A stretch of 64,000 nucleotides of DNA, taken from SZUA-36 sp963749115 (GTDB lineage Bacteria > Pseudomonadota > Gammaproteobacteria > Xanthomonadales > SZUA-36). The notes under the pieces are model-generated. The model saw only the letters and a list, made by a program, of their open reading frames with translations, was not told where the DNA came from and ran no database searches. Numbering within the stretch: the first letter of the stretch is position 1; each line of letters begins with the position of its first letter. The stretch spans positions 78,566-142,565 of the forward strand of contig CAVVLP010000011.1 in assembly GCA_963749115.1 (NCBI GenBank), written 5' to 3'. Both the position numbers and the translations under genes were made by a program. Below, piece after piece: positions 9,857 to 18,895 of the stretch.

Positions 9857-10537
9857 TCAGGTGGCAAGACGATAACCAACACCATAGACAGATTCAATCA
9901 GGTCACTATCGGACCCGGTTTCCTCCAGCTTCCGCCGCAGGTTCTTGACATGCGTATCCACGGTCCGGTCGCTAACGATACGGTAGTCACTGTAAATCGA
10001 ACTCATCAACTGATCCCGCGAAAATACCCGTCCCGGCTGGGCCGCCAAACGGCTGAGCAGAGCAAATTCCACCGGCGAGAGTTTCAATTGCCTGTTGTTG
10101 ATAGTGGCAGTATGAAGTTCTTCATTTATCTGCAAACCGGAAAGCGGCACGCTATGTTCAGTGGCGCTCGCCCTTCGCAATACCGCTTTTACCCTGGCGA
10201 CCACTTCCCTGGGGCTAAACGGTTTACAGATATAATCATCCGCACCCAGTTCCAGCCCCAGAAGACGATCAATCTCTTCCACCAGCGCCGTCACCATGAT
10301 GACCGGCACCTGGCTTTTTAAACGGATTGCCTTGCATACCTCGAGACCGTCCATACCGGGGAGCATCAGGTCCAACAACACAAGATCCGGTGAGACCTTC
10401 TCGAACGCCTGCATTGCTTCGTCACCACGGTCCACCCAATGGGTTTGGTAGCCGCCGATTTTTTCCAGGTAATCGCGAAGCAGACTGGCAATTTTTGCCT
10501 CGTCTTCAACGATCAGTATGGTAGCTGGCTGATTCAT
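9857..10537 (-). CDS. baeR: OmpR-family response regulator, BaeR-like
   Basis: This 226-residue DNA-binding response regulator has a receiver domain with acidic residues EDE, phospho-acceptor Asp in LVLLDLMLPG, Thr in MVTA and Lys in YICKPFSPREVVARV. A winged-helix output domain (about residues 130-226) ends with RTVDTHVKNLRRKLE and VYGVGYRLAT. EIDRLLGLELGADDYICKPF is nearly identical to Escherichia coli BaeR as I recall it. The start overlaps the stop of the upstream kinase gene in an ATGA. The Spy-like gene on the other side of the kinase supports an envelope-stress role. Confidence 0.85.
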   Translation of the reverse strand: MNQPATILIVEDEAKIASLLRDYLEKIGGYQTHWVDRGDEAMQAFEKVSPDLVLLDLMLPGMDGLEVCKAIRLKSQVPVIMVTALVEEIDRLLGLELGADDYICKPFSPREVVARVKAVLRRASATEHSVPLSGLQINEELHTATINNRQLKLSPVEFALLSRLAAQPGRVFSRDQLMSSIYSDYRIVSDRTVDTHVKNLRRKLEETGSDSDLIESVYGVGYRLAT

Positions 10538-11995
10538 TTTTCCAATGGTAGCGTTGTTGTTATCAGTAATCCGCCATCCGGGCCCGGTTGTGCCGTGATC
10601 TGTCCGCCATGGGCTTCAACGATGTTGCGGCAAATAGCCAGACCCAAACCACTGCCACCGGAGTTGCGGTTACGGCTGCCCTCCAGGCGGTACAGCCGTT
10701 CAAACAGGTGTTCACATTCATCCTTGCTCGCGCCGGGAGCGCTATCACTGATGGTGAGCTTCGCTTGTTGTTTGTCTTTTACAAGCTTGACGAAAATCTC
10801 ACCGCCACTATCGGTATAGCGTACCGCGTTATCCAGCAAATTGCGCAGGAGTTGACGCAATCGTTGTTCATCACCCTGCAGGTTGATGGCCTGTTCCGGG
10901 TTTGAATAACTGAGCTCCAGCGCCTTGCTGCCTGCCTGTCCCTGGAAGGAATCTACCGTCAACTGCACCAGCTCATTGAGATCCACGCCCTGCATCTTGT
11001 AAGCCAGCGCACCGGAATCGGTCAATGTCAGGCTGTGCAAATCGTCGATGAGGGCGGAGAGATGACTGACCTCGTCACGCACCGAATCCAGTTGCTCCCT
11101 GTTCAACGGGCGTACCCCGTCAATCATGGCCTCCAGTTCGCCGCTGATGATGGCCAGCGGTGTACGTAACTCGTGCGCCATATCCGACATCCAGCGTTTA
11201 CGGGCGGTCTCATGCTCGCTTAGTACGGATGACAAACGATTGACATCATCGCCGAGCTTCGCGATCTCGTCACTGCCCCGGATATCCAGTCGCTGATCAA
11301 AGTCACCGGCGGCCACGGCACGGATACCTTCGCGACCGCGTTAACCGGCCGGCTGAGATGACGGGCCAGCAGCCATGCCACCAATGCGGCCACGGCCAGA
11401 CCCAGTGCCAGACCGATGAGCAGGTTATTGCGTAACTGCTTTATAAAGGCTTCTTCTGCAGGTAACTCGACACCATGAATCATGGCAAAACCCAGCCAAC
11501 CGACAGCGGTACCATTATGCTTGATGGCCAGTAGACTTGTCTTTCGGAGAAATCCAGGCGGTACCTCGCCGACGACCAGGCTTATGCTCTGCATCAAGAA
11601 GAAAAATACGCCGCGGAAGACCATTGCGTCCAAGTGGTCCCGGCCCACCCCTCTGACCTTGAAAACCCGGTCCCCGACCGCCACCACGTGGCGGTGGGTT
11701 TGTTCTTCCCGGTCCGAGTTCAAAGCGGGCTTCGGAATCCTGCAGTAAGGCATTGAACACAAGTGTGTAAAAATCACGCGGTCTGCGGGCGAGATCATCC
11801 CAGCTGCCATTCTCGCTGTACCAGTCAGCCAACCCGGGGACTGACACGTTCCACCTGGCTGCGTTCCTGGTGCTGCAGAAAATCGACGAAACCGCGACCA
11901 ATACTGGCACGCGTGACCAGGGTGATCAGCACCAGCACCAATGCGGCGCAGGCGAACATCGCAATCAACAGCTTGTGGATCAGTTTCAGTTTCAT
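10534..11995 (-). CDS. baeS: BaeS-like envelope-stress sensor histidine kinase, frameshifted
   Basis: This is the sensor partner of the BaeR-like regulator. Reading from 11995: MKLKLIHKLLIAMF and a transmembrane helix; a periplasmic region with a Gly/Pro/Arg-rich stretch; IFLLDAEHK; a second helix (LIGLALGLAVAALVAWLLA) followed by HAMP; a HisKA domain with phospho-acceptor His in MAHELRTPLA; and an HATPase domain with NLLDNAVRYT and GGSGLGLAICRNIVEAHGG. The frame changes near 11855, 11590 and 11330. The ordered segments equal one full-length kinase, so indel error is likelier than decay. The ATG at 11995 precedes a proper N-terminal anchor; an upstream in-frame ATG at 12118 only adds unrelated residues. 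Confidence 0.85.
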
Positions 11996-12178
11996 CAGTT
12001 TAATCCCGACACAGCTATATCCTGCACCACCCTTGTGATGCGAACAACAGCTTCGGCTCAATCTCCTCATTTTCTTCAAATTTGATCCCAATTCGAAGAC
12101 TAATGTGGAAGCTGTCAAAAACGTCCAGAGAGCATATTCGCTTTCCGGATGCCAGGTAAACCAACGAAGGAAACTGAC

Positions 12179-12613
12179 ATGAAAAAGACCTTACTGATAG
12201 CACTCGTACTTTTACTCACCTCAGGTATGGCCATTGCACAACAGAACGGCGGCCCGGAAGGATTCCAGGGCGGTAAAGGCAATATGGCTAACAACCACCG
12301 CGGCAATCACGGTAATCCGGTTGACCGCCTGACCGAACGTCTTGGACTCGACGAGACCCAGGCCGCTGAAATCGCGCTCATTTTTGAAGAAACCCAGCTA
12401 CTGCGCGAGGAAGAACGGGAAAAATGCCGGGCGATGTCCGAAGAACTCCGTGAAAACACCCATACGCAAATCATTGAAGTACTGACTCCGGAACAGCAGG
12501 CCCTTTTTGAAGCGCAACTGCAGGAACGTAAACAGATGAGACAGGCCTTCGAAGAGGCTCGTGCTGATCGCGGTTTTGGCGGCGGCAGGGGCAAGGGAGA
12601 CTGTAATAACTAG
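12179..12613 (+). CDS. Spy/CpxP-like periplasmic chaperone
   Basis: This is a small exported protein of 144 residues. Residues 1-20 form a signal peptide (MKKTLLIALVLLLTSGMAIA). The mature part is Gln/Glu-rich and helical with LTxxQ-type motifs (LGLDETQAAEI, LTPEQQALFEAQ), flanked by Gly/His/Arg-rich ends, as in Spy and CpxP. The start is the ATG after GAAGGA; an upstream in-frame ATG at 12149 would bury the signal peptide. It is divergent from the baeSR-like pair. In E. coli spy is a BaeR target, so it probably senses or relieves envelope protein stress. A terminator-like hairpin follows. Confidence 0.8.
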   Translation: MKKTLLIALVLLLTSGMAIAQQNGGPEGFQGGKGNMANNHRGNHGNPVDRLTERLGLDETQAAEIALIFEETQLLREEEREKCRAMSEELRENTHTQIIEVLTPEQQALFEAQLQERKQMRQAFEEARADRGFGGGRGKGDCNN

Positions 12614-12689
12614 GTATTGATCGACTGCTCCATCCCCCGGTCCGGGTACACAGGCAAGCCCCAGGCTACCCGACCGGGGGCACCAAATT

Positions 12690-12714
12690 ATCCCGCCACA
12701 GGCGGGATTTTTTT
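12690..12714 (+). terminator. Rho-independent terminator after the Spy-like gene
   Basis: An 8-bp stem, ATCCCGCC pairing with GGCGGGAT around a 3-base loop, is followed directly by a run of seven T. It lies about 75 bases downstream of the Spy-like stop codon. Confidence 0.88.
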
Positions 12715-12825
12715 GTCCTTGATGTCCTCGATATCTACAGCCAGGAACTGACGCGATCGATGGTTCGGTATGCAGTCTATTCCAGCGATTGCATAGGGCG
12801 TCGAAGGTGTCAGTGCCCTTTTTGA

Positions 12826-12923
12826 GGATTAAATGTGGCTATCTTGGCTTTTTGACTTTGGCTTTTGTGTGTAGGATAAAGATTAAACACGGCTGTCTTG
12901 GGTATTTAGGTTTTTTGACTTTT
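12826..12923 (+). repeat. Imperfect direct repeat ahead of the tandem Usp gene
   Basis: Two related blocks (about 12826-12860 and 12880-12923) both read roughly GATTAAA, then GGCTNTCTTGG, then TTTTTTGACTTT. The second carries a short insertion. They occupy the leader of the universal stress protein gene. The long open frame through them (from 12789) has no good start and is not considered coding. Confidence 0.5.
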
Positions 12924-12980
12924 ACGTATTGTCCGAACTGTCTGTTTTATCTTCGAAGGTTTTTGAATAAGGCAAACAAA

Positions 12981-13961
12981 ATGAAACGTTTTAATAATAT
13001 CCTTTATGTTTTAAACACTGAAAAAATACACAAGTCCGTCCTGGAACGCGTTGTGACACTGGCACAAAACAATCAGGCAAGACTGACCGTCGTTAGTACT
13101 CTTGAGCCTGTCACCGTTGGTTTTGGGATGCCGGAGGGTGGTCCCATTTCCGTCGATCTTCAGGCTGCTATGATAAGTGCACAGACTCAGAAACTGGAAA
13201 CGTCGGTAGCCCCTTACCAAGAACGAGTTAATATCCAGACCAAATTACGGGTTGGCACTCAATTCCTGGAAATCATCCGTGAGGTGCTGGATAACGGACG
13301 CGACCTGGTAATCAAGGTTCCTGAATCGATGGATTGGATAGACCAGTTATTTGGAAGTGAGGATTTGCACCTGTTACGGAAGTGTCCCTGCCCTGTTTGG
13401 CTCATCAAACCTGCGCCGCAGGAAACATACCGGCGTATTTTGGCGGCAGTTGATGTAGACGATACACATGCGTCAGAAGAGCAAGAGATCCGGGATGAAC
13501 TGAACCAGCAAATTCTGGAGTTGGCAAGTTCCATGGCACTATCTGGCTTTGCTGAACTGCATATCGTACATGCCTGGGAAGCAAGCGGCGAAAATATACT
13601 GCGTGGTGGGTTAATTTACCTGCCAGAGGAGAGGGTCACAGCATTTATTGAAGACGAGAGGCAAAAGCGAGAGGCAGGCTTGAATCGTTTAATACGCAAG
13701 GTAAACAACAAACCGGGACAAGATTCCTTTAGCTATCTCAAACCGCAAACGCACCTGATCAAGGGCCAACCACGTAAAGAGATTCCGGCACTTGCCAAGC
13801 AAATTGAGGCTGACCTTATCGTCATGGGGACTGTGGCCCGTACCGGTGTTCCCGGGTTCATCATTGGCAATACGGCCGAGGCTATTCTCGGCCAGATTGA
13901 GTGTTCCGTGCTCGCACTCAAACCACGCGGCTTCGTCTCACCGGTCACCGTGGACAAATGA
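12981..13961 (+). CDS. Tandem-domain universal stress protein (UspE-like)
   Basis: This 326-residue cytoplasmic protein consists of two UspA domains, the arrangement and length of E. coli UspE. The first domain (about 1-145) starts MKRFNNILYVLN and lacks a good ATP-binding glycine motif. The second (about 150-326) starts RRILAAVDVDD and ends with the nucleotide-binding signature MGTVARTGVPGFIIGNTAEAIL. The ATG at 12981 was chosen because the family begins there; 64 upstream in-frame residues from 12789 are repeat-derived. The exact stress is unknown. It converges with another usp gene, and further on lie cation antiporter genes. Confidence 0.85.
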   Translation: MKRFNNILYVLNTEKIHKSVLERVVTLAQNNQARLTVVSTLEPVTVGFGMPEGGPISVDLQAAMISAQTQKLETSVAPYQERVNIQTKLRVGTQFLEIIREVLDNGRDLVIKVPESMDWIDQLFGSEDLHLLRKCPCPVWLIKPAPQETYRRILAAVDVDDTHASEEQEIRDELNQQILELASSMALSGFAELHIVHAWEASGENILRGGLIYLPEERVTAFIEDERQKREAGLNRLIRKVNNKPGQDSFSYLKPQTHLIKGQPRKEIPALAKQIEADLIVMGTVARTGVPGFIIGNTAEAILGQIECSVLALKPRGFVSPVTVDK

Positions 13962-14078
13962 TCACGCATGGACGTTTTTTATTTTGCTGTTAAATAACCC
14001 AGGCTCAGGCTACTAATGCTGAGTCACTTAACGGCTTATGAGTCACGCTACCGGGGGGACCGGTTAGATGAATCATCT

Positions 14079-14531
14079 CTAGGCTATTTCGTCCGCTTCG
14101 CGCACGGCCAGCACGTCGCAAACAGCGTTATTAAGTATACCGGTGGCTGTTGAACCAAGCGTCCCTATGACGCCCTGACCATGAGGGGCGACGACAATCA
14201 GGTCAACATCATGCTCTTTAGCGAAGCGAAGAATTTCATGCCTTGCAGACTTTGAGGTAACTCTGAATTCCGTCTTTATTTCTTTGTACCTCAGTGCATG
14301 TTTCAGTTTATCCAACTTGGTACCTACATGCGTGGCCAGCGAGTCAATCGACTCGGTATTGTATTGAAATACGGATGAAAGGGGGCCGCTATCAAATGGA
14401 AAATGTTCAATCACGTGCAACAAAATGAGCTTGCTTTTGTCCTGCTTTGCCAGACGTACTGCCCGTTTAGCCGCTAGCAGGTTGACATCAGTAAAGTCAG
14501 TGGCGATCAAAATTCGCTTGTAAATGCTCAC
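14079..14531 (-). CDS. UspA-family universal stress protein
   Basis: A single-domain Usp of 150 residues. It opens with MSIYKRILIATDFTD and carries the LAKQDKSKLILLHVIEH core and DLIVVAPHGQGVIGTLGSTATGILNNAVCDVLAVR at the C-terminal nucleotide-binding loop. The G-x2-G-x9-G(S/T) pattern is only partly kept. It lies 68 bp downstream of a winged-helix regulator gene on the same strand, so the two probably form an operon. A GGAGG-like site (reverse complement of cctcctt) lies just ahead of the start. Confidence 0.85.
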   Translation of the reverse strand: MSIYKRILIATDFTDVNLLAAKRAVRLAKQDKSKLILLHVIEHFPFDSGPLSSVFQYNTESIDSLATHVGTKLDKLKHALRYKEIKTEFRVTSKSARHEILRFAKEHDVDLIVVAPHGQGVIGTLGSTATGILNNAVCDVLAVREADEIA

Positions 14532-14599
14532 AACAGTCCTCCTTAAAGCCTTACAGGCTTCTTAAATGCCTGGCACATTGTGTATGCTAAGTCTGTTCA

Positions 14600-14908
14600 T
14601 TAATCGGTTTGGAATTCACTGTCGATCAGGCTGATAAATTCGCCAATTGTTTTATGGGACTCCAATGGGTGTCTCAGCTTCTTATCAAGATTCAGCTCAT
14701 AACGATTCCGCCGCCCCTCTTTTTGTACAGTCACGATGCCAGCCCTGATTAGTTTTGCCACTATCCTTTGCACCGCGCGCTCAGTGATTCCCACTTGAGC
14801 GGCTATTTGGCGCGTCGTTGGTTGGGGTGTATGTGTCAGGCAGACAAGCACATGTACGTTGTTACTGAAAAAAGTCCAAGTCTCAATGCTGTCGTTACTG
14901 TTATCCAT
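14600..14908 (-). CDS. Small winged-helix (MarR/ArsR-like) transcriptional regulator
   Basis: A 102-residue DNA-binding protein. The N-terminal half holds a helix-turn-helix (TTRQIAAQVGITERAVQRIV) followed by a wing (GRRNRYELN), with flanking helices likely for dimerisation. There is no obvious ligand domain and no metal-binding cysteine cluster. It is transcribed divergently from the small-membrane-protein/nhaD/kef genes. Two adjacent 14-bp direct repeats between them are the natural candidate operator, so it may repress itself and the antiporter operon. The family assignment comes from the fold pattern; the inducer is unknown. Confidence 0.8.
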   Translation of the reverse strand: MDNSNDSIETWTFFSNNVHVLVCLTHTPQPTTRQIAAQVGITERAVQRIVAKLIRAGIVTVQKEGRRNRYELNLDKKLRHPLESHKTIGEFISLIDSEFQTD

Positions 14909-14923
14909 ATTCTTAGTTACGCT

Positions 14924-14951
14924 ACCATTATCGCGACACCATTAACGTGAC
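14924..14951. promoter_or_regulatory. Candidate operator: two abutting 14-bp direct repeats
   Basis: ACCATTATCGCGAC (14924-14937) is followed without a gap by ACCATTAACGTGAC (14938-14951); they differ at two positions. They lie just upstream of the regulator start on the minus strand and overlap the -35 element of the promoter facing the other way. That is the usual arrangement for an autoregulated divergent repressor site. Confidence 0.5.
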
Positions 14952-14977
14952 AATTATGTCGTATTTAATGCTATAAT
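14947..14977 (+). promoter_or_regulatory. Candidate promoter of the nhaD-kef operon
   Basis: TATAAT at 14972-14977 is preceded by TGACAA at 14948-14953 with an 18-base spacer. The -35 element overlaps the second 14-bp repeat. The small membrane protein gene starts about 40 bases downstream with a GGAGG site. Confidence 0.55.
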
Positions 14978-15017
14978 ACGTGTCCAAAAGGTTTGATGTC
15001 AACCGGAGGATACACTC

Positions 15018-15344
15018 ATGCAGCAAATCGGGCAGGTACTTTTTATTCTGGGAATCATATTCGCATTTCTAGCGGGAATAGGTTTTGAACATCCATTTCT
15101 CCCAGTGGGGTTGGCGGTGTTTGGTGTGTTTGTTGGATTGTTCAATATGTCAGATGTCGATTCCAACAAATTTCTCATTACGGGTATCGCGCTGGAAGTA
15201 AGCGCTTCGGCCTTCAGGCAGTTTTCATTCATAGGGGCAGCAATGTCAGATGTCATGATTTTTGTTGGCGGTGCACTGTTGGTGGTGGCAATGCGAACAC
15301 TTTTCCGTTCTGCTTTATCCAACTTATGGAAAACTCACGAATAA
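15018..15344 (+). CDS. Small four-helix membrane protein, unknown function
   Basis: A 108-residue inner-membrane protein with about four hydrophobic segments: residues 6-22, 28-42, 50-65 and 75-92. A strong GGAGGA precedes the ATG. Its end overlaps the nhaD start by 19 bases, so it is co-transcribed and probably co-translated with the sodium/proton antiporter. I do not recognise a family. The context suggests an accessory to ion transport, which is inference only. Confidence 0.75.
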   Translation: MQQIGQVLFILGIIFAFLAGIGFEHPFLPVGLAVFGVFVGLFNMSDVDSNKFLITGIALEVSASAFRQFSFIGAAMSDVMIFVGGALLVVAMRTLFRSALSNLWKTHE

Positions 15345-16849
15345 AACATTTTAAGCGGGTACGCCTGAGTAATTCCAGAAACGGTGGTCTGTCAATTTTT
15401 GTCTGGACCCTGCTGCTACTTGCGGGTTTTAGTGTACCGCTGGATGTTTTAGCGGTCACAGTAACACCGGGTGCAGTGACAGACCTGACCGGATCCTGGC
15501 TGGGAATACTTGCCCTGACAATTTTCTTCGCTGCTTACATGCTAATCATCAGCGAGGAAGCAATACATCTGCGTAAGTCAAAGCCGATCATGGTGGCAGC
15601 CGGCTTCATCTGGTTGCTGGTGGCCATCGCCTTTATTCGCCAGGGGGATCCGCTCGGCGCAGGCGTGGCTTTCAAACATGATCTGCTGGAGTTTGCGGAA
15701 CTGTTTCTTTTTCTGCTCGCAGCCATGACCTATATCAACACGATGGAAGAACGCGGGATATTCGATATCTTGCGCGACTGGTTGGTGGTCAAAGGTTTCT
15801 CTTTCCGCAAGATTTTCTGGCTCACAGGCCTGGTTGCTTTCTGCCTGTCGCCGATTGCTGACAACCTCACAACCGCCCTGTTGATGGCTACCGTGGTGAT
15901 TTCAGTGGGCGGTGGTAATAGTAAATTTATCGCCATTGCATGTATCAATATTGTTGTTGCAGCCAATGCCGGTGGTGTCTTCAGTCCATTCGGTGACATT
16001 ACAACCTTGATGGTCTGGCAGAAAGAAATCATTAGTTTCACCGGGTTTTTTACCTTGATTGTACCGGCGGTAGTGAATTGGCTGGTGGTGGCTGCTATCC
16101 TGAATTTTGCCGTGCCGAAGGTTCAACCGGAACCGCTTAAAGGCAGGGCTAAGCTGAGACATGGCGCATGGGTCGTAGTGGGGCTGTTCCTGTTGACCAT
16201 CACGATGGCCGTAACCGGCCATAATCTTTTGCACCTTCCGCCCGTGGCCGGAATGATGACGGGCCTGGGCTTTCTGAAACTGTTTGGTTATTACTTGCAA
16301 CGCCGCGATGAGCGCCATGCTTATGTCGCAAAAACCATGTTGATGAGCACTGCACTGGCCATAGACTCCAAGCCAGCAGAAGAATCAATGCCTGCCAAAC
16401 CCACCTACGACATTTACCGTAATCTACAGCGTGCAGAGTGGGATAGCCTGATGTTTTTCTACGGCATTATCATGTGTGTTGGTGGATTGGGTGCGTTTGG
16501 GTACCTCGCAGTCGGTTCTGAGATGCTGTACGGGGGGCTTGGACCTACAACTGCCAATATCCTGGTCGGTTTCGCATCTGCCATCGTGGACAATATCCCG
16601 GTCATGTTCGCCGTTCTGGAAATGTATCCGGATATGAGTCAGGGCCAGTGGTTGCTGGTCACGCTAACTGCAGGTGTTGGTGGCTCGATGTTATCCATTG
16701 GCTCCGCCGCCGGTGTTGCGGTCATGGGCCAGGCTCGTGGTATTTATACCTTCTTTGCACACCTGAAATGGAGCTGGGCCATCGTGCTTGGTTACGCTGC
16801 GAGTATCGTGACTCATATGTGGTTGAATGCCTCCGCATTCGCACAATGA
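15326..16849 (+). CDS. nhaD: NhaD-type sodium/proton antiporter
   Basis: A 507-residue polytopic inner-membrane antiporter of the ion-transporter superfamily that exports Na+ (or Li+) for H+. An N-terminal hydrophobic segment is followed by LRKSKPIMVAAGFIWLL, SPIADNLTTALLMATV and NAGGVFSPFGDITTLMVW. The last two contain the polar residues within helices that are typical of NhaD. The C-terminal half has ASAIVDNIPVMFAVLEM and GGSMLSIGSAAGVAVMG. It overlaps the preceding small gene and, by ATGA, the following kef-like gene. The gene set points to alkaline or sodium stress tolerance. Confidence 0.9.
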   Translation: MENSRIKHFKRVRLSNSRNGGLSIFVWTLLLLAGFSVPLDVLAVTVTPGAVTDLTGSWLGILALTIFFAAYMLIISEEAIHLRKSKPIMVAAGFIWLLVAIAFIRQGDPLGAGVAFKHDLLEFAELFLFLLAAMTYINTMEERGIFDILRDWLVVKGFSFRKIFWLTGLVAFCLSPIADNLTTALLMATVVISVGGGNSKFIAIACINIVVAANAGGVFSPFGDITTLMVWQKEIISFTGFFTLIVPAVVNWLVVAAILNFAVPKVQPEPLKGRAKLRHGAWVVVGLFLLTITMAVTGHNLLHLPPVAGMMTGLGFLKLFGYYLQRRDERHAYVAKTMLMSTALAIDSKPAEESMPAKPTYDIYRNLQRAEWDSLMFFYGIIMCVGGLGAFGYLAVGSEMLYGGLGPTTANILVGFASAIVDNIPVMFAVLEMYPDMSQGQWLLVTLTAGVGGSMLSIGSAAGVAVMGQARGIYTFFAHLKWSWAIVLGYAASIVTHMWLNASAFAQ

Positions 16850-18532
16850 GTCTTGACTATTTAACAGACGTTATCATTCTTTTGACGGCGGCGGTCATAT
16901 TGGTACCGCTTTCCCGGTTGGCCCAGCTCGGTACCGTACCCGGATTCTTAGTGGCCGGGATCGTGGTTGGACCATCGGCGTTGAGTCTTATCGACAACCA
17001 GGCCGAGATTAGTCACCTGGCTGAACTGGGTGTGGTTCTGCTCCTGTTTGTCATTGGTATTGAACTCAAACCTTCGCGGTTATGGCTGATGCGGCGTTTG
17101 GTTTTCGGCCTGGGCGCACTACAGGTGGTGATCACGGGAGGCTTGATCACAGCGGTTGCATATTATGTGTTCGACATAGAACATCAGGTCTGCGATATTG
17201 ATCGGTCCGGCATTGGCACTCTCTTCTACTGCATTTGTGCTTCAGTTGCTCACCGAACAGAAAATGCTGACTTCCAATTATGGACGGACATCAATCGCTG
17301 TATTGTTATTTCAGGATCTGGCTGTCGTTCCACTGCTCGCTCTGGCGTCACTGCTGACCATCACATCCATCACTATCGAGCAGGATATCGGTCTGGCACT
17401 GATTGAAGCACTGATAATCCTTGCGTTAGTTATCCTCGGAGGCCGTTATTTACTTCAACCCATACTCCATAGCATTGCTCGCCTGGGATCTCCGGAAATT
17501 TTCACAGCCTCGGCAGTATTGCTGGTCCTGGGTAGTGCCGTGCTAATGGCACAAATCGGCTTGTCCATGGCCATGGGTGCATTTGTGGCAGGACTGCTGG
17601 TCGCTGACTCGGAGTTTCGCCACCAGGTTACAGCCGAGATTCAGCCATTCCGGGGACTCTTGATTGGTTTGTTCTTTATGTCGATGGGTATGTCCCTTGA
17701 ACTGGGGTTGTTAATTGCAGAACCCTTGCTTTTCATCGGACTTGTCCTGATGCTGATGCTGACCAAGGCCACCTTGTTGTGGCTGTTGATCAAGATGTTC
17801 AGGATTAAAAATCGAACTGCATGGGCAATCGCCCTGTTGCTGGCACAAAGTGGAGAATTCGCACTTGTACTCTTCGCCGTGGCGTTTGATACCGCTTTGC
17901 TGAGTGAGGAACTATTTCAACAACTGCTGGTGGTGGTTGTACTCAGCATGTTAGCCACACCGCCGCTCGCGGCGTTGGCATATCGACTGGTCACTAGACA
18001 CAAGAGTGTATCCGAAGGAACTATGCCTGCAGAAGCGCCAACTGTGCCAGCCTCAATAGTGATTTTGGGTTTCGGACGTGTAGGGCATCGGGTTGGTGAG
18101 ATACTCGAAATGCGGGATGCAGCATATGTTGCGATCGATTACGACGCAGGCCTTGTCAAGCGCGAGCACGATGCAGGACGTAAGGTCTTCTACGGAGATG
18201 CACGCAAGCCCGAAGTTCTTAGAAGTTTGGGAGTGGGTGATGTGACCTTGGTCATCGTCACCCTCGACGACTTCCATGCTACGGAGCAGGTGGTTTCTAC
18301 ACTGCACCAAATGTTTCCAAAGCTGGATATACTGGTACGCGGACATGACTTGAAGCACTGCCAGAGCCTTCAGGTAAAAGGTGCATGGCTTACTGTTTCA
18401 GAGAACCTCGAAGCGAGTATTGCACTTGCCCAGGCAGCATTGTCAAAGGTCGGGGTAGACGATGTAGAAAGCGACTTGACCATTGATCTGTTTCGTAAAA
18501 ACTACTATTCAGACTCCAAGGGGAAGGAGTAA
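16846..18532 (+). CDS. KefB/KefC-like cation/proton antiporter (CPA2) with TrkA-N domain, frameshifted
   Basis: A monovalent cation:proton antiporter of the CPA2 family with about twelve membrane segments and a cytoplasmic nucleotide-binding RCK domain. The membrane part has VPGFLVAGIVVGPSALSL, LGVVLLLFVIGIELKPSRLW, ALALSSTAFVLQLL and MGAFVAGLLVADSEFR. The RCK domain begins VILGFGRVGHRVGEIL and runs to about VRGHDL. The frame changes from 1 to 2 near 17190, in a conserved helix, consistent with a one-base indel. The start overlaps the nhaD stop (ATGA). The ion may be K+ or Na+; it probably works with NhaD in pH and ion balance. Confidence 0.87.
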
Positions 18533-18888
18533 CCACACCAACGCTGAACCATGGCTGTCCGCAAGGACACGTCAATTTCTGGATTTGCTGTTGTAATTAC
18601 GCGGAATACTTCGTCGGCAAAACCTTAGCCTACATGCCTGACACTGCTCATATCCAGTTCGATTTCAGAAAATTTGCCCAGATTGTGCAATAACCTTTTC
18701 GCTTCCGACCTGGAAACATAGTCCTTTTGCACCAGCTTCACCAGAACACGGGGCTTCTCGAACCGGTAGTCATACTTCTCTGGTGCGAATTCAGCAAATA
18801 CATTTTCCAGGCGTGTCCTCGCATTCCTGCGAATTTCAATCTGCACTGGCTTTCCACGGTAATGATGACACTTCTGTGGGAAGTTCAC
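18505..18888 (-). pseudogene. DUF4325 (STAS-like) domain remnant with in-frame TAA
   Basis: The minus-strand frame from 18888 encodes 87 residues ending SEIELDMSSVRHVG and a TAA at 18625. The same frame continues after the stop with GFADEVFRVITTANPEIDV down to a TAG at 18505. That is the conserved DUF4325 pattern, in which Gln (CAA) normally occupies the stop position, so one C-to-T change would explain it. Larger members of this family carry an N-terminal ATP-binding (GHKL) part; none is visible upstream, where another gene begins. The 3' end overlaps the end of the kef-like gene on the other strand. It reads as a truncated, nonsense-mutated remnant. Confidence 0.7.
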
Positions 18889-18895
18889 ATAAATC

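Noticed and set aside
12789..12980. 64-residue N-terminal extension of the tandem Usp protein
   Set aside because: It is encoded by the T-rich duplicated leader, has an unnatural composition, and the family starts at the ATG at 12981.
18505..18888. Stop-codon reassignment (TAA read as Gln)
   Set aside because: Many intact genes in the window end in TAA at the expected place, so the TAA inside the DUF4325 remnant is a local mutation or error.
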